A DNA stretch of 64,000 bases from a virus. The translations under genes and the position numbers were made by a program. This document shows positions 50,010 to 58,748 of this stretch, in pieces; the first letter of the stretch is position 1; every line of letters starts with the position of its first letter. The stretch is from IMG/VR virus record IMGVR_UViG_3300028829_005183, positions 1 through 64,000 of that record. The stretch is one strand, 5' to 3'. The notes under the pieces were generated by a model. That model searched no databases and was not told the DNA's origin. It was given only the letters and a program-made list of their open reading frames with translations.

Positions 50010-50500
50010 TGAATAAAGTGTTAGTTCTAAATTCAGATTACACCCCATTGAACGTAACAAATATGCGGCGTGGATTCATTCTTGTGATGAAAGGCAAGGC
50101 TGAAATTGTAAAAGAGGATGTGAACAAAATTGTAACTACGATTGGAGAGTTCGCTAAACCAATAATCATACGATTACTCAATTATATCGGATATCGGAAT
50201 ATGGGTATAAAGGTAAATCGTAAACGGATTATGAAGCGTGATGGTTTTGAGTGTGGATATTGTGGTTCGAAAAAGAATCTTACAATCGACCATATCATTC
50301 CTAAATCTCGTGGTGGTGGTAACACTTGGGATAATTTGGTGACTTGTTGTAGTAGATGTAACACAATCAAAGATGATAGGACTCCCAAAGAAGCAGATAT
50401 GGTATTGAGAGTTAAACCACATCAACCATCTATATTTTCATCGGTAATTTCAGATGAAGTGGAAACTGAGTGGATTTTGTACAAAAAAAGTTTCCAATAA
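50009..50500 (+). CDS. HNH endonuclease
   Basis: A 163-residue protein of the free-standing bacterial HNH type (N-terminal VLVLNSDYTPLNVTNMRRGF, then ILVMKGKAEIV). The HNH core is RDGFECGYCGSKKNLTIDHI, then IPKSRGGGNTWDNLVTCCSR and CNTIKDDRTP, with two CxxC zinc pairs. The upstream domain is usual in Bacteroidota and cyanobacterial proteins, so it may be host-derived. It could be a homing enzyme or act on unmodified DNA. Sitting directly after the Mom-like pair, a restriction/protection relationship is possible but unproven. Confidence 0.88.
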   Translation: MNKVLVLNSDYTPLNVTNMRRGFILVMKGKAEIVKEDVNKIVTTIGEFAKPIIIRLLNYIGYRNMGIKVNRKRIMKRDGFECGYCGSKKNLTIDHIIPKSRGGGNTWDNLVTCCSRCNTIKDDRTPKEADMVLRVKPHQPSIFSSVISDEVETEWILYKKSFQ

Positions 50501-50501
50501 A

Positions 50502-50533
50502 TTTGGTAGATTGAAAAACATTCCTTATATTAG
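50502..50533 (+). promoter_or_regulatory. Bacteroidota-type promoter before the glycosyltransferase gene
   Basis: TTTGG (50502-50506) and TATATTAG (50526-50533), 20-nt spacing. The leader to ATG 50564 is about 25 nt. Confidence 0.75.
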
Positions 50534-50563
50534 TAGTATAAGAGATAAAATGTATGTACCCGT

Positions 50564-51697
50564 ATGAACTTTTGGGATAGTGTAGATTATAACAATGCTA
50601 GAAAGGTGTTGGTGATACCTAATATCACTAACTCTTCTAATATTGAAAAAGATTCGTTTATTGATGTGATACATAATCATATCAAAGGACTGGAGAAGTA
50701 TGGTGAGTACTATTGGCATGTTTTAGTACCAACTGGAAATGTTACGAAGAAACTAAACTTACCAAATGTGAAACAACATCAGATTGATATTCCAGGTGAT
50801 ATGATGAACCAACGTTCGTTCCCATCTGATAAGTTGATGAAACTTCTAAAGGATATCGATTATGATGTAATCTATTCACACCTGCCCGATTGGCCTCAAG
50901 TCGGTAGATACAAAAACGATATCAACACTAAAATAGTTGGGTATTGCCATTGGTGGGAAATGAAGTCCTGTAATGGTGTAGACCGTAGACCTGGTAAAGC
51001 AAAGTGGTTGTGGTTACCCATCGAACTATTAGGTATATCTCAGATGGAAACCTGTTACTTAAATACACAAGACCAGAAGAATAGGGTGTTGGAAGAGGCG
51101 AGAGAAACATTCAATGAAGAGTTTGTTCAGAAGTTGGATGATATTCTCACTGTTTGGAACTTAGGATTGGAAGAATCCAAAATAGTATCCGAACCAAAAT
51201 CAGAAAAGGAAAAGGTGATTGTATTCAACCACCGAGCAGCTGCATACAAGGGGTATCCTAAGTTTATGGAGTTGATGGAAGAATATCGTAAACAGCGACA
51301 GGATTTCAAAGTTTGGATTCCGCAATTAAATGGTAAACCACCATATGGGTGGGTAGATACTACCAAAGTACCAAAGCATGAGTACTATAAGAGATTGCAG
51401 GATTGTACCGTCGGTGTACAGATGAGGCAAACGAATTATGGTTGGAGCGTGAGTGGTACTGATTGTATGATGAATGGAACTCCAATGATTTGGCAGGAAT
51501 CCGATTGTTATCACGAAATCGACCCGAATGGTATGTTCTTCAAATACAAAAAAGAATTCTTTGAGTATTTGGATAAGATGTTAGATGATGAACCATTCCG
51601 AAAAGAGCAAGAGTTAAAATCAGTAGAGAGGGCAAACGAGCTATCTAAGAATGAGGGTAAAATGCTTGGAGAACTACACAAAAAGTTGTATATTTAA
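50564..51697 (+). CDS. Glycosyltransferase (GT-B type)
   Basis: A 377-residue protein. Residues about 15-120 look like the N-terminal Rossmann part (RKVLVIPNITNSSN, YDVIYSHLPDWPQ, KIVGYCHWWE). The C-terminal half has the sugar-nucleotide domain (KVIVFNHRAAAYKGYPKFME, FKVWIPQLNGKPPYGWVD, VGVQMRQTNYGWSVSGTDCM, then MNGTPMIWQESDCYHEI). The gene directly precedes gp43 and is read from an early-type promoter, so DNA glucosylation is attractive, as with T4 alpha/beta-GT. I do not see T4 AGT/BGT-specific motifs. Virion or host glycan targets remain possible. Its first residues MNFWDS resemble MNFWDT of the DruA-like protein at 54976. Confidence 0.75.
   Translation: MNFWDSVDYNNARKVLVIPNITNSSNIEKDSFIDVIHNHIKGLEKYGEYYWHVLVPTGNVTKKLNLPNVKQHQIDIPGDMMNQRSFPSDKLMKLLKDIDYDVIYSHLPDWPQVGRYKNDINTKIVGYCHWWEMKSCNGVDRRPGKAKWLWLPIELLGISQMETCYLNTQDQKNRVLEEARETFNEEFVQKLDDILTVWNLGLEESKIVSEPKSEKEKVIVFNHRAAAYKGYPKFMELMEEYRKQRQDFKVWIPQLNGKPPYGWVDTTKVPKHEYYKRLQDCTVGVQMRQTNYGWSVSGTDCMMNGTPMIWQESDCYHEIDPNGMFFKYKKEFFEYLDKMLDDEPFRKEQELKSVERANELSKNEGKMLGELHKKLYI
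51666..51696 (+). promoter_or_regulatory. Bacteroidota-type promoter, leaderless arrangement, gp43
   Basis: TTGG (51666-51669) and TATATTTA (51689-51696), 20-nt spacing, lying entirely within the 3' end of the glycosyltransferase gene. ATG 51701 starts 4 nt after the box. Confidence 0.75.
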
Positions 51698-51700
51698 GGT

Positions 51701-54217
51701 ATGTATCAAAACGCTTATTACGAAAAAGAGGGTGGTATCATCCATTGCTGGGATGATGAAAAAGGTTACTTTACCAAAAAGTATCGTAACTATGGTTATG
51801 TTAGAGATGGTAATGGTTCTTACGAATCAATCTATGGGGAACGGTTGAAGAAGATTAACTTTTGGAAAAACGAAGATAATCTAAAACTTTATGAATCGGA
51901 TGTAAATGAAATGACCCGTTTCTTAATCGATGAATATGGTGATTCAGACGAGGTATCCACTGGTCATACTGTACTAACCTTTGATATTGAGGTAGAGATG
52001 AATAGTGGACTGCCCGATACAGATAAAGCAGAGAATACTATGACTTCTGTAGCATTCCACGATTCAGCAACAAACGATTATTATGCTTATGTACTAAGTG
52101 AGGGTGAAGAGATAAACAAAACTATCAAAGGGGCTAAAGTCCGTTCCTTTCGTAGTGAAGAAGATATGTTGATAGCATTTGTAAATGCTTGGGAAGAGAT
52201 TTCACCGACTATCATTACGGGATGGAACATTGACTTCTTTGATGTTACATATTTGTACAATCGATTAAAGCGGGTACTTGGGACATCAACAGCAAATAGG
52301 CTATCCCCAATCAGAAAAGTACATTGGAACAAATATCGTAAACGTTACATCATCGCAGGTGTATCTGCATTGGATTACATCGCATTATTTAAGAACTTTA
52401 CATATACGGAATATCCCAACTATCGCTTGGATACTATCGCTAAATTAGAATTAGGTAGAGGGAAGATTGAGTACGAAGGAAACTTAGACCAATTATTCAG
52501 AGATGATATTGAGAAGTTTGTTGAATATAACTTAGTTGATGTTGAGTTGGTGGTAGATATGGATAAGAAACTACAATTCATCGATTTGGCTAGAGCAATA
52601 TGCCATGCGGGTCATGTGTTCTATGAAGATTTCTTATTCTCATCGAAATGGTTAGAGGGAGCAATTCTCACATTCCTTAGACGGAGTGGTAGGGTAGCTC
52701 CGAACAAACCACAGCGGATGTTTAAAAATGCTGATGGTTCTGATGGGGAAGGTAAGTTTATAGGTGCATATGTAAAACAACCAAAGCCCGGCCTTTACAA
52801 ATGGGTATACGATTTGGATTTAACATCACTATACCCATCAATCATTATGAGTATCAATATCTCACCTGAAACTAAGATTGGTAAGGTGAAGAACTACTCC
52901 GCTGAAGAATCTATGAAGGGAAATATTGAATCATATTCTATTATAGATAATAATGGTAGTGAATCAAAGCCCGTATCAAAAGAACACTTTACCAACTTTA
53001 TTGAACAACAAAAGCTATCAATAGCATCAAATGGTGTGTTGTATTCACAGAATAGGGTTGGTATCATACCTGAGATTCTTAACGTGTGGTTTGATAAGAG
53101 AGTAGAGTACAAAGACCTGATGAAAAAATATGGTAAAGAGGGTAATGATGAACTTTATAAGTTCTACTCTCAGCGCCAGTTGGTACAAAAAATTATGTTG
53201 AATTCCCTTTACGGAGTATTGGGATTACCATCATTCAGATTCTACGATGTTGATAACGCAGAAGCAGTAACACTTACAGGTCAGACTGTAATTAAAACAA
53301 CTGAGATGATTGCCAATCAATACTATAGTAAGAACATTGGTGAAACAAAAGATTACAACATCTATGTTGATACTGATTCTGTATTCTATGAAGCAGCACC
53401 ATTGGTAAAGGCTAGGAATCCTAATATTGATGTAACATCTGATAAAGAAATGATTCCAGCTATTCTATCAGTTGCTAAAGAGGTTGAGGACCATATCAAT
53501 AAAGTATATGATTCAATGGCATTGAAAATGTTCAATATTAATTCACATAGATTTGATATTAAGCAAGAAACTATCGCTAAGGGTGGGTTTTGGGTATCTA
53601 AGAAAAGATACGCTCAATGGATTATCAACGATAACACTGTAGATTGTGATAAGTTGGATGTGAAAGGATTGGATGTGAAACGTTCATCATTCCCAACTTA
53701 CTTCAAAGAAGTGATGAGTACTGTGTTGATGGATATCCTAAAGGATGAGAACAAAGATAAAATTGATGAGTATATTCTTAGGAAGAAAGATGAGATGAAA
53801 ACTACCAACTTTATCGATATAGCAAAGAATTCAGCAGTTAAAGGTATGAGTAAGTATACATTTAAGAATCAAGCACTGGGTGAGTTTATGAAAGGAACAC
53901 CAGCGCATGTTAAAGCAGCACTTACTTACAATCAACTATTGAAATATTATAATGCAGCATTTAAATTTGAACCAATGAAAGATGGTGATAAGATTAAGTG
54001 GGTGTATTTGAAACCTAATCCATTAGGATTAGACTCCGTTGGGTTGACGGGATATAACGACCCGAAAGAGATTTTGGATTTGGTAGAACAGCATATAGAT
54101 TATGAGCTAATTTGGACAAAAGAATTAGAGAATAAGTTAGATGATTTCTACAAAGCAATGGGGTGGGAAAAGCCAAATCCGAATCTAGCAAAAGCATCAC
54201 AATTTTTTGGATTTTAA
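51701..54217 (+). CDS. 43: Family-B DNA polymerase (gp43)
   Basis: An 838-residue replicase with proofreading. Exo I is TFDIEVEMN (about 93-101), Exo II is TGWNIDFFDVTYLYNRL (about 173-189) and Exo III is VEYNLVDVELV. Polymerase motif A is DLDLTSLYPSIIMS (about 369-382), motif B QLVQKIMLNSLYGVLG, and motif C YVDTDSVFYE (about 553-562). The C-terminus ends AKASQFFGF, a PIP-type sliding-clamp binding sequence. The gene is complete with no intein or split. There is no Shine-Dalgarno, in line with a leaderless start. Confidence 0.97.
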   Translation: MYQNAYYEKEGGIIHCWDDEKGYFTKKYRNYGYVRDGNGSYESIYGERLKKINFWKNEDNLKLYESDVNEMTRFLIDEYGDSDEVSTGHTVLTFDIEVEMNSGLPDTDKAENTMTSVAFHDSATNDYYAYVLSEGEEINKTIKGAKVRSFRSEEDMLIAFVNAWEEISPTIITGWNIDFFDVTYLYNRLKRVLGTSTANRLSPIRKVHWNKYRKRYIIAGVSALDYIALFKNFTYTEYPNYRLDTIAKLELGRGKIEYEGNLDQLFRDDIEKFVEYNLVDVELVVDMDKKLQFIDLARAICHAGHVFYEDFLFSSKWLEGAILTFLRRSGRVAPNKPQRMFKNADGSDGEGKFIGAYVKQPKPGLYKWVYDLDLTSLYPSIIMSINISPETKIGKVKNYSAEESMKGNIESYSIIDNNGSESKPVSKEHFTNFIEQQKLSIASNGVLYSQNRVGIIPEILNVWFDKRVEYKDLMKKYGKEGNDELYKFYSQRQLVQKIMLNSLYGVLGLPSFRFYDVDNAEAVTLTGQTVIKTTEMIANQYYSKNIGETKDYNIYVDTDSVFYEAAPLVKARNPNIDVTSDKEMIPAILSVAKEVEDHINKVYDSMALKMFNINSHRFDIKQETIAKGGFWVSKKRYAQWIINDNTVDCDKLDVKGLDVKRSSFPTYFKEVMSTVLMDILKDENKDKIDEYILRKKDEMKTTNFIDIAKNSAVKGMSKYTFKNQALGEFMKGTPAHVKAALTYNQLLKYYNAAFKFEPMKDGDKIKWVYLKPNPLGLDSVGLTGYNDPKEILDLVEQHIDYELIWTKELENKLDDFYKAMGWEKPNPNLAKASQFFGF

Positions 54218-54249
54218 TTTGGATATTCCAAAATAAATTCGTATATTTA
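54218..54249 (+). promoter_or_regulatory. Bacteroidota-type promoter before the gp45 operon
   Basis: TTTGG (54218-54222) and TATATTTA (54242-54249), 20-nt spacing. The leader to ATG 54281 is about 27 nt, A-rich and without Shine-Dalgarno. Confidence 0.8.
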
Positions 54250-54280
54250 AGACCAATAAACAATAAATAATTAATTTCAT

Positions 54281-54976
54281 ATGAAAAAAGCAAGTATTGA
54301 AAGTTTCATTAACCGATACAATCTCGGTGGTGAAGTAGAATCGGTAAAGATTACATCTACTGATTCGGAGATGAAGGTAAGTTTTATCTCAGATGATAAA
54401 ACTTTGTTAGGAGAGGTAACCTCTAAAGAGGGTGATTTTCCCAATGGTGAGTTTGGTGTTTACACAACTTCTCAGTTAAAAGCACTTTTGGGTGTATTAG
54501 AATCTAATGTGGAGGTTGACTCTACTGAATCTTACATCAAGTTTTCAGATAAGGGTACATCGGTTAATTATATGCTGGCAGACCTTTCTGTGATTCCAGT
54601 TGTTCCTGATTTGAAGCAAGTACCACCTTTCAACTCAGAAGTTACTTTGAACGATGAGTTTACATCTAAGTTTATCAAATCAAAAGGAGCGCTGAGTGAA
54701 TCAGATACATTTACATTTAGTTGTATTGGTGATAAGGGTGAGGTTGTTTTAGGATATTCCACAATTAACACTAACCGAATCTCAATCTCAGTAGAATGTA
54801 AGTGTGATGGGGATGTACAACCAATCTCATTTTCAGCTAAGTATCTGAAAGAAATCCTAAATGCTAACAGAGCCTCTAAATCTGCTACATTAAAAATTTC
54901 ATCGCAGGGGCTTTCTTACATTGAATTTGAAACAGATACCATCACATCAAAATACTATTTGGTAGAGATTAAATAA
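54281..54976 (+). CDS. 45: Sliding clamp (gp45)
   Basis: A 231-residue clamp subunit, close to the 228 residues of T4 gp45. Typical features are the short N-terminal helix, GDFPNGEFGVYTTSQLKALL, YIKFSDKGTSVNYMLADLSV, then IPVVPDLK, and a C-terminal domain with PISFSAKYLKEILNANRASK and the end ITSKYYLVEIK. It confers processivity on gp43 and, in T4, also activates late promoters with gp33/gp55. That is relevant here because the late octamer suggests a gp55-like sigma factor. It is coupled by TAATG to the next gene. Confidence 0.93.
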   Translation: MKKASIESFINRYNLGGEVESVKITSTDSEMKVSFISDDKTLLGEVTSKEGDFPNGEFGVYTTSQLKALLGVLESNVEVDSTESYIKFSDKGTSVNYMLADLSVIPVVPDLKQVPPFNSEVTLNDEFTSKFIKSKGALSESDTFTFSCIGDKGEVVLGYSTINTNRISISVECKCDGDVQPISFSAKYLKEILNANRASKSATLKISSQGLSYIEFETDTITSKYYLVEIK

Positions 54977-56190
54977 TGAGTATGAACTTTTGGGATACAG
55001 AACCAGCTAAACCAATCTTTGACTTTGAAACTCAAAAGAGGGAGTTAATCGAAAATATGGATTATCTATCTTCGATGACAGTTGAAGAACAAACACTTTA
55101 CAAAAAGTGGGTTGAGTTACAAGAGCCCTCTATGATTAGGGATAAATCGCACATTGCGGAACTATACCCAACACAGTGGGCTCCGGCTGATATTAACAAT
55201 TTGGAACAAACCATTTCGGAGATTGAAGCGTTAGAACCTTATGTTGAGATTGTAGAAGATGCTAAGGATTCTACTAAATGGGCATATCTCAGAAGGATGA
55301 TTCATACAATGGGGTTTACCGCCAATCCTGGTCGAAACGTTAAGATTAATGTTAAAGATAGGGTTACTGGAAAGCTTTTAGGGCAGATATCACTAGCATC
55401 TGATGTAACCTCTATGAAGGTTAGAGATGACTATATTGGGTGGAGTAAAGATAATAAGTTCGTAGATAAAAAACTCAACCATACTACAATAGCATCTACA
55501 ATTGTGTGTACTCAGCCACTTGGATTTAACTTCTTAGGTGGTAAGTTAGTTGCTATGATGACCACTGTGCCTGAAGTGAGGGAGTTTTGGAAAGATAAAT
55601 ATGGCCAGACCCTTATAGCAGTTGGGACTACATCTCTGTATGGAATTCACTCTCAGTACAATGGTATTCCTCACTTCAAAACATTAGGTGAATCGGCCGG
55701 AAAGATTTCAATAAAACCAGATGATAAGTACTACGAACCTTGGCATCAATGGATTAAAGAAAACAGAGCAGATTGGTACGAAACTGCAATTACGAATGAA
55801 AGAATCCGTAATGGTAAAAGTATGGGTGTAGCAAGTGGGCCTGTAAGTGGTATCAAACAAAAGATTCTTGGGCAGATATTCAAAGAATGTGGTATCAAAC
55901 AATCAGATTATCATCATGGGTTTAAAAGAGGTGTATATCTCGCTATGATGTATGAGAATGGGCCGGAGTTCCTTAAAGGTGAAATTGGTGAAGATGAGCT
56001 AAAGATGAAGCAGAAGTTCGAAGAGGGTGTGGATTACATCAGTAGATGGTGGAAGAAAAAGGCAATAAAACGATACACCAAACTACACTCTGAAGGTAGA
56101 TTGAAGCCAGAGCATTTGTTCTATATCGATGCGATTGGTATGAGTTGGGAAGATATGAAAAGTAAGTATTTGAAAGAAGTTGGTAGATAA
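54976..56190 (+). CDS. DruA-like (DUF4338) protein
   Basis: A 404-residue protein. The central region, TGKLLGQISLASDVTSMKVR, DDYIGWSKDNKFVDKKLNHT, FNFLGGKLVAMMTTVPEVRE and LIAVGTTSLYGIHSQYNGIP, follows the DUF4338 pattern of DruA, a subunit of the bacterial Druantia defence system. Its molecular role is unknown. The C-terminal 160 residues (WHQWIKENRADWYETAITNE, then GVASGPVSGIKQKILGQIFK and HHGFKRGVYLAMMYENGPEF) are basic and helical. It is coupled on both sides (TAATG) between clamp and clamp loader, which implies a role at the replisome or on DNA rather than classic defence. Confidence 0.75.
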   Translation: MSMNFWDTEPAKPIFDFETQKRELIENMDYLSSMTVEEQTLYKKWVELQEPSMIRDKSHIAELYPTQWAPADINNLEQTISEIEALEPYVEIVEDAKDSTKWAYLRRMIHTMGFTANPGRNVKINVKDRVTGKLLGQISLASDVTSMKVRDDYIGWSKDNKFVDKKLNHTTIASTIVCTQPLGFNFLGGKLVAMMTTVPEVREFWKDKYGQTLIAVGTTSLYGIHSQYNGIPHFKTLGESAGKISIKPDDKYYEPWHQWIKENRADWYETAITNERIRNGKSMGVASGPVSGIKQKILGQIFKECGIKQSDYHHGFKRGVYLAMMYENGPEFLKGEIGEDELKMKQKFEEGVDYISRWWKKKAIKRYTKLHSEGRLKPEHLFYIDAIGMSWEDMKSKYLKEVGR

Positions 56191-57122
56191 TGAATAACAC
56201 AGAAAACACACTTTGGGTTGAGAAGTACAGACCCGATACATTGGAAGGGTATGTTGGAAACGAACATATCCTTGAGAAAGTAAAGATTTACATTGAGAAT
56301 GAGGATGTACCTCACTTGCTACTCTATGGTGTGGCGGGTACTGGTAAGACTACCCTCGCTAAAATCATTACCAATCAGATTGATTGTGATGTGATGTACA
56401 TCAACGCTTCGGATGAAAACAACGTAGATACAGTTAGGGATAAGATTAGAGGATTCGCATCATCGATGGGATTCCGTAAGTGGAAAGTGATTATTTTGGA
56501 TGAGAGCGATTACCTAACTCCGAACGCACAGGCGGCACTTCGTAATCTAATGGAAACGTTCTCCAAAACAACACGATTCATTTTGACGTGTAACTATGTT
56601 GAAAAAATCATCGACCCAATTCAGAGTAGATGCCAAACGTTTGGTATTACACCACCATCTAAGAAAGAGGTGGCGCTGCGTTTGAAAGAGATTTTGGATT
56701 CTGAGAATGTATCATATGAGATGCAGGATTTAGCTATTTTGGTAAATAGTGGATATCCTGATATTCGTAGAGTTCTGAACGCAGGACAACGGCAGGTTAT
56801 AAAGGGTGAATTGAAGATTGATAAAACATCAACGATTCAAGCGAATTATATGGATGAGGTATTGAATGTACTTAAATCTGATGGTAATGTAAAAGAGGTG
56901 TTCCTAAAGAGTAGGCAGATTATCGCAGATTCAAAAGTTAAGGACTTCACACCATTCTACAGATTTTTGTACGATAATGTAGATGATTTCGCAGCTGGAA
57001 AAGTGGGTAACACAATAATCAAAATTGCAGATGCTCAATACAAAGATGCATCAGTAGTGGATAAAGAAATCAACATCGTAGCGATGTTATTGGAAATTTT
57101 AATTGATATCAAAGGAAAATAA
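56190..57122 (+). CDS. 44: Clamp loader large subunit (gp44, RFC-like)
   Basis: A 310-residue AAA+ ATPase. WVEKYRPDTLEGYVGNEHIL begins the protein. Walker A is GVAGTGKT (47-54), Walker B is VIILDESDYL (about 100-109), sensor 1 is RFILTCNYVEKI, and the SRC motif is IQSRCQTFGI. It opens gp45 on primed DNA together with gp62. It is coupled by TAATG to the DruA-like gene. Confidence 0.96.
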   Translation: MNNTENTLWVEKYRPDTLEGYVGNEHILEKVKIYIENEDVPHLLLYGVAGTGKTTLAKIITNQIDCDVMYINASDENNVDTVRDKIRGFASSMGFRKWKVIILDESDYLTPNAQAALRNLMETFSKTTRFILTCNYVEKIIDPIQSRCQTFGITPPSKKEVALRLKEILDSENVSYEMQDLAILVNSGYPDIRRVLNAGQRQVIKGELKIDKTSTIQANYMDEVLNVLKSDGNVKEVFLKSRQIIADSKVKDFTPFYRFLYDNVDDFAAGKVGNTIIKIADAQYKDASVVDKEINIVAMLLEILIDIKGK

Positions 57123-57124
57123 TT

Positions 57125-57394
57125 ATGGCAAAAGGAAAGGGAAAATCAAAAATAGTTGGAATGGGACAACCAACACAACAAGCACCACAAATGCAGTTAG
57201 ACCCAACAAAGTTACCAACGGTACATTGTGAGAATTGTGATTCTATTTTTTGGGAAGAAGTGACAATGTTCAAAGAAGTTCCAGCGGTTCAATCACCGAA
57301 TGGGCAGAAATCAATGTTACCAATTCCTGTAGTTAGATGTGCAGAGTGTGGGCATGTATCGGAAAAGTTTTTACCTAAAGAGTTATTACCTTAA
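57125..57394 (+). CDS. Small zinc-ribbon protein
   Basis: An 89-residue protein with two CxxC knuckles: VHCENCDS (about 34-41) and VRCAECGHVSEKF (about 70-82), forming a zinc ribbon. The N-terminus (MAKGKGKSKIVGMGQPTQQA) is basic and flexible. It is between gp44 and gp62 with TAATG coupling. Similar small ribbons occur among replication genes of marine T4-like phages. I have no evidence for a specific function; binding to DNA, RNA polymerase or the loader is possible. Confidence 0.75.
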   Translation: MAKGKGKSKIVGMGQPTQQAPQMQLDPTKLPTVHCENCDSIFWEEVTMFKEVPAVQSPNGQKSMLPIPVVRCAECGHVSEKFLPKELLP

Positions 57395-57849
57395 TGGCAA
57401 AAAAGAAAAGTGATAACACTGTAAAGGCTAAGAGTATCTTCCAACATCTTAGTGGTATAAAGGAGAAAAAAGATTCTTGGGAATCTCTATCTGAGATGGA
57501 TAAGAAATCATTTACTCCATTTATCATAAATCGTTGGTTAAGTATGAACTTGGACTTACTACCTATCATAAATGTACTACAGAAGTACACAATCGGCTTG
57601 TTATCCGCCAGAGATGTATACAAAGTGTATTTGGATTTTCTACCAAAGCAAAAAACATTTGATAAGTACATCAAAGGTAAGAAAGATGGTAAGTACAACA
57701 AAGAGTTACTACAACACCTATCAACTTGGTATGGTGTATCACATAGAGAAGTAATTGATTATTTGGATATACTACCAAAGGATGAGGTGATTTCGATTCT
57801 AATGAAGTATGGTATGACCGATAAGGAAGCAAAAAAGTTATTGAAATGA
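57394..57849 (+). CDS. 62: Clamp loader small subunit (gp62-like)
   Basis: A 151-residue helical protein. SFTPFIINRWLSMNLDLLPI is the family hallmark (the gp62 pattern S-x-F-x-x-N-R-x-L-S). The following KVYLDFLPKQKTFDKYIKGK, then REVIDYLDILPKDEVISILM, agrees. It has no ATPase motifs, as expected. It completes the gp45-44-62 set in one coupled operon. It is ATGA-coupled to the next gene. Confidence 0.88.
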   Translation: MAKKKSDNTVKAKSIFQHLSGIKEKKDSWESLSEMDKKSFTPFIINRWLSMNLDLLPIINVLQKYTIGLLSARDVYKVYLDFLPKQKTFDKYIKGKKDGKYNKELLQHLSTWYGVSHREVIDYLDILPKDEVISILMKYGMTDKEAKKLLK

Positions 57850-58256
57850 GCGAAGTATTAAGAGAATCAAAAACCAAAGTAGTTCACAGAGGTGAGCGAG
57901 TGGTTACAACGAATAAAGAAGAAACTGCAGTACAATACTGCGAACGAATGTATCCTGATACCACAAATGAGTTCAAAGTTATTTTGGATGAGATGTATGA
58001 TACATTCTGTAAGAAGCAACGTAACTATGGGCCAGGTAATATTTCGGTGGGAACTGATTTGAAAACCGATGATGATAAGAAGTTATCATTAACTGGGCTG
58101 TGGTTCAGAATCAACGATAAGGTTCAGCGATTGAAGCAATTGGTTGTATTAGGTCAACCAGATGAGGTTGGAGAATCAGTACAAGATACATATCAGGATT
58201 TGAGTGTATATGGTGTGATTGCTCAGATTGTTCAACGTGGAAAGTGGGCTAAATGA
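57846..58256 (+). CDS. Nmad1/DUF1599-like nucleotide-modification-associated protein
   Basis: A 136-residue protein. YDTFCKKQRNYGPGNISVGT, then GLWFRINDKVQRLKQLVVLG and TYQDLSVYGVIAQIVQRGKW, matches the Nmad1 (formerly DUF1599) pattern: K-x-x-x-Y-G, then R-x-x-D-K-x-x-R-L, then D-x-x-x-Y. This family is found in phages near nucleotide-modifying enzymes and is distantly related to dUTPase/MazG-type proteins. Here it is ATGA-coupled to the dCMP deaminase, which supports a role in the nucleotide pool or base modification. Confidence 0.75.
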   Translation: MSEVLRESKTKVVHRGERVVTTNKEETAVQYCERMYPDTTNEFKVILDEMYDTFCKKQRNYGPGNISVGTDLKTDDDKKLSLTGLWFRINDKVQRLKQLVVLGQPDEVGESVQDTYQDLSVYGVIAQIVQRGKWAK

Positions 58257-58690
58257 ACTGGAATGAATATTTCAGAGGTATAGCACACCAAGTAAAACTA
58301 AAATCAAAGGATGAACGTACTCAGATAGGTGCTGTTATCGTTGGAACTGATAACGAAATCGTATCAACTGGGTACAATTCATTTCCCAGAGGTATTGTTG
58401 ATTCTAAATCAGAAAGACAAGAAAGGCCTGAAAAATACTATTGGTTTGAGCACGCAGAACGAAACGCAATCTACAACGCAGCTAGAATTGGAGTATCCAC
58501 GAAAGGTTGTAGAATGTATCTAACTTGTGGTATTCCGTGTTCTGATTGTGCTAGGGGTATTATAAACGCAGGTATCATCGAAATCTATTGTGAGCGAGAG
58601 GGTGGTGCAACGGGCAGTAAGTGGGATGAATCAGCTATCCGTTCAATGAAGATGTTCAATGAAACTGGAATAGAAATAAAATTCTATTAA
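58253..58690 (+). CDS. cd: Deoxycytidylate deaminase
   Basis: A 145-residue zinc enzyme converting dCMP to dUMP. Catalytic motif is HAE at 67-69 (WFEHAERNAI) and PCSDC at 95-99 (TCGIPCSDCARGII). GYNSFPRG near the start of the substrate loop is typical. It belongs to a thymidylate-supply route together with the NrdA/B proteins; no thymidylate synthase is in this window. It is coupled to the Nmad1-like gene. Confidence 0.95.
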   Translation: MNWNEYFRGIAHQVKLKSKDERTQIGAVIVGTDNEIVSTGYNSFPRGIVDSKSERQERPEKYYWFEHAERNAIYNAARIGVSTKGCRMYLTCGIPCSDCARGIINAGIIEIYCEREGGATGSKWDESAIRSMKMFNETGIEIKFY

Positions 58691-58712
58691 TTCAAAAAAA
58701 TTAATCAAAATA

Positions 58713-58744
58713 GTTGGATATTCCAAATAATTTTCTTATATTAG
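58713..58744 (+). promoter_or_regulatory. Bacteroidota-type promoter, leaderless arrangement, GTG gene
   Basis: GTTGG (58713-58717) and TATATTAG (58737-58744), 20-nt spacing. GTG 58749 starts 4 nt after the box. Confidence 0.8.
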
Positions 58745-58748
58745 TGTA

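Noticed and set aside
48264-50500. HTH, Mom-like and HNH genes as an inserted homing element
   Set aside because: The genes are coupled in one operon with base composition like their neighbours and no interrupted host gene or boundary repeats could be seen.
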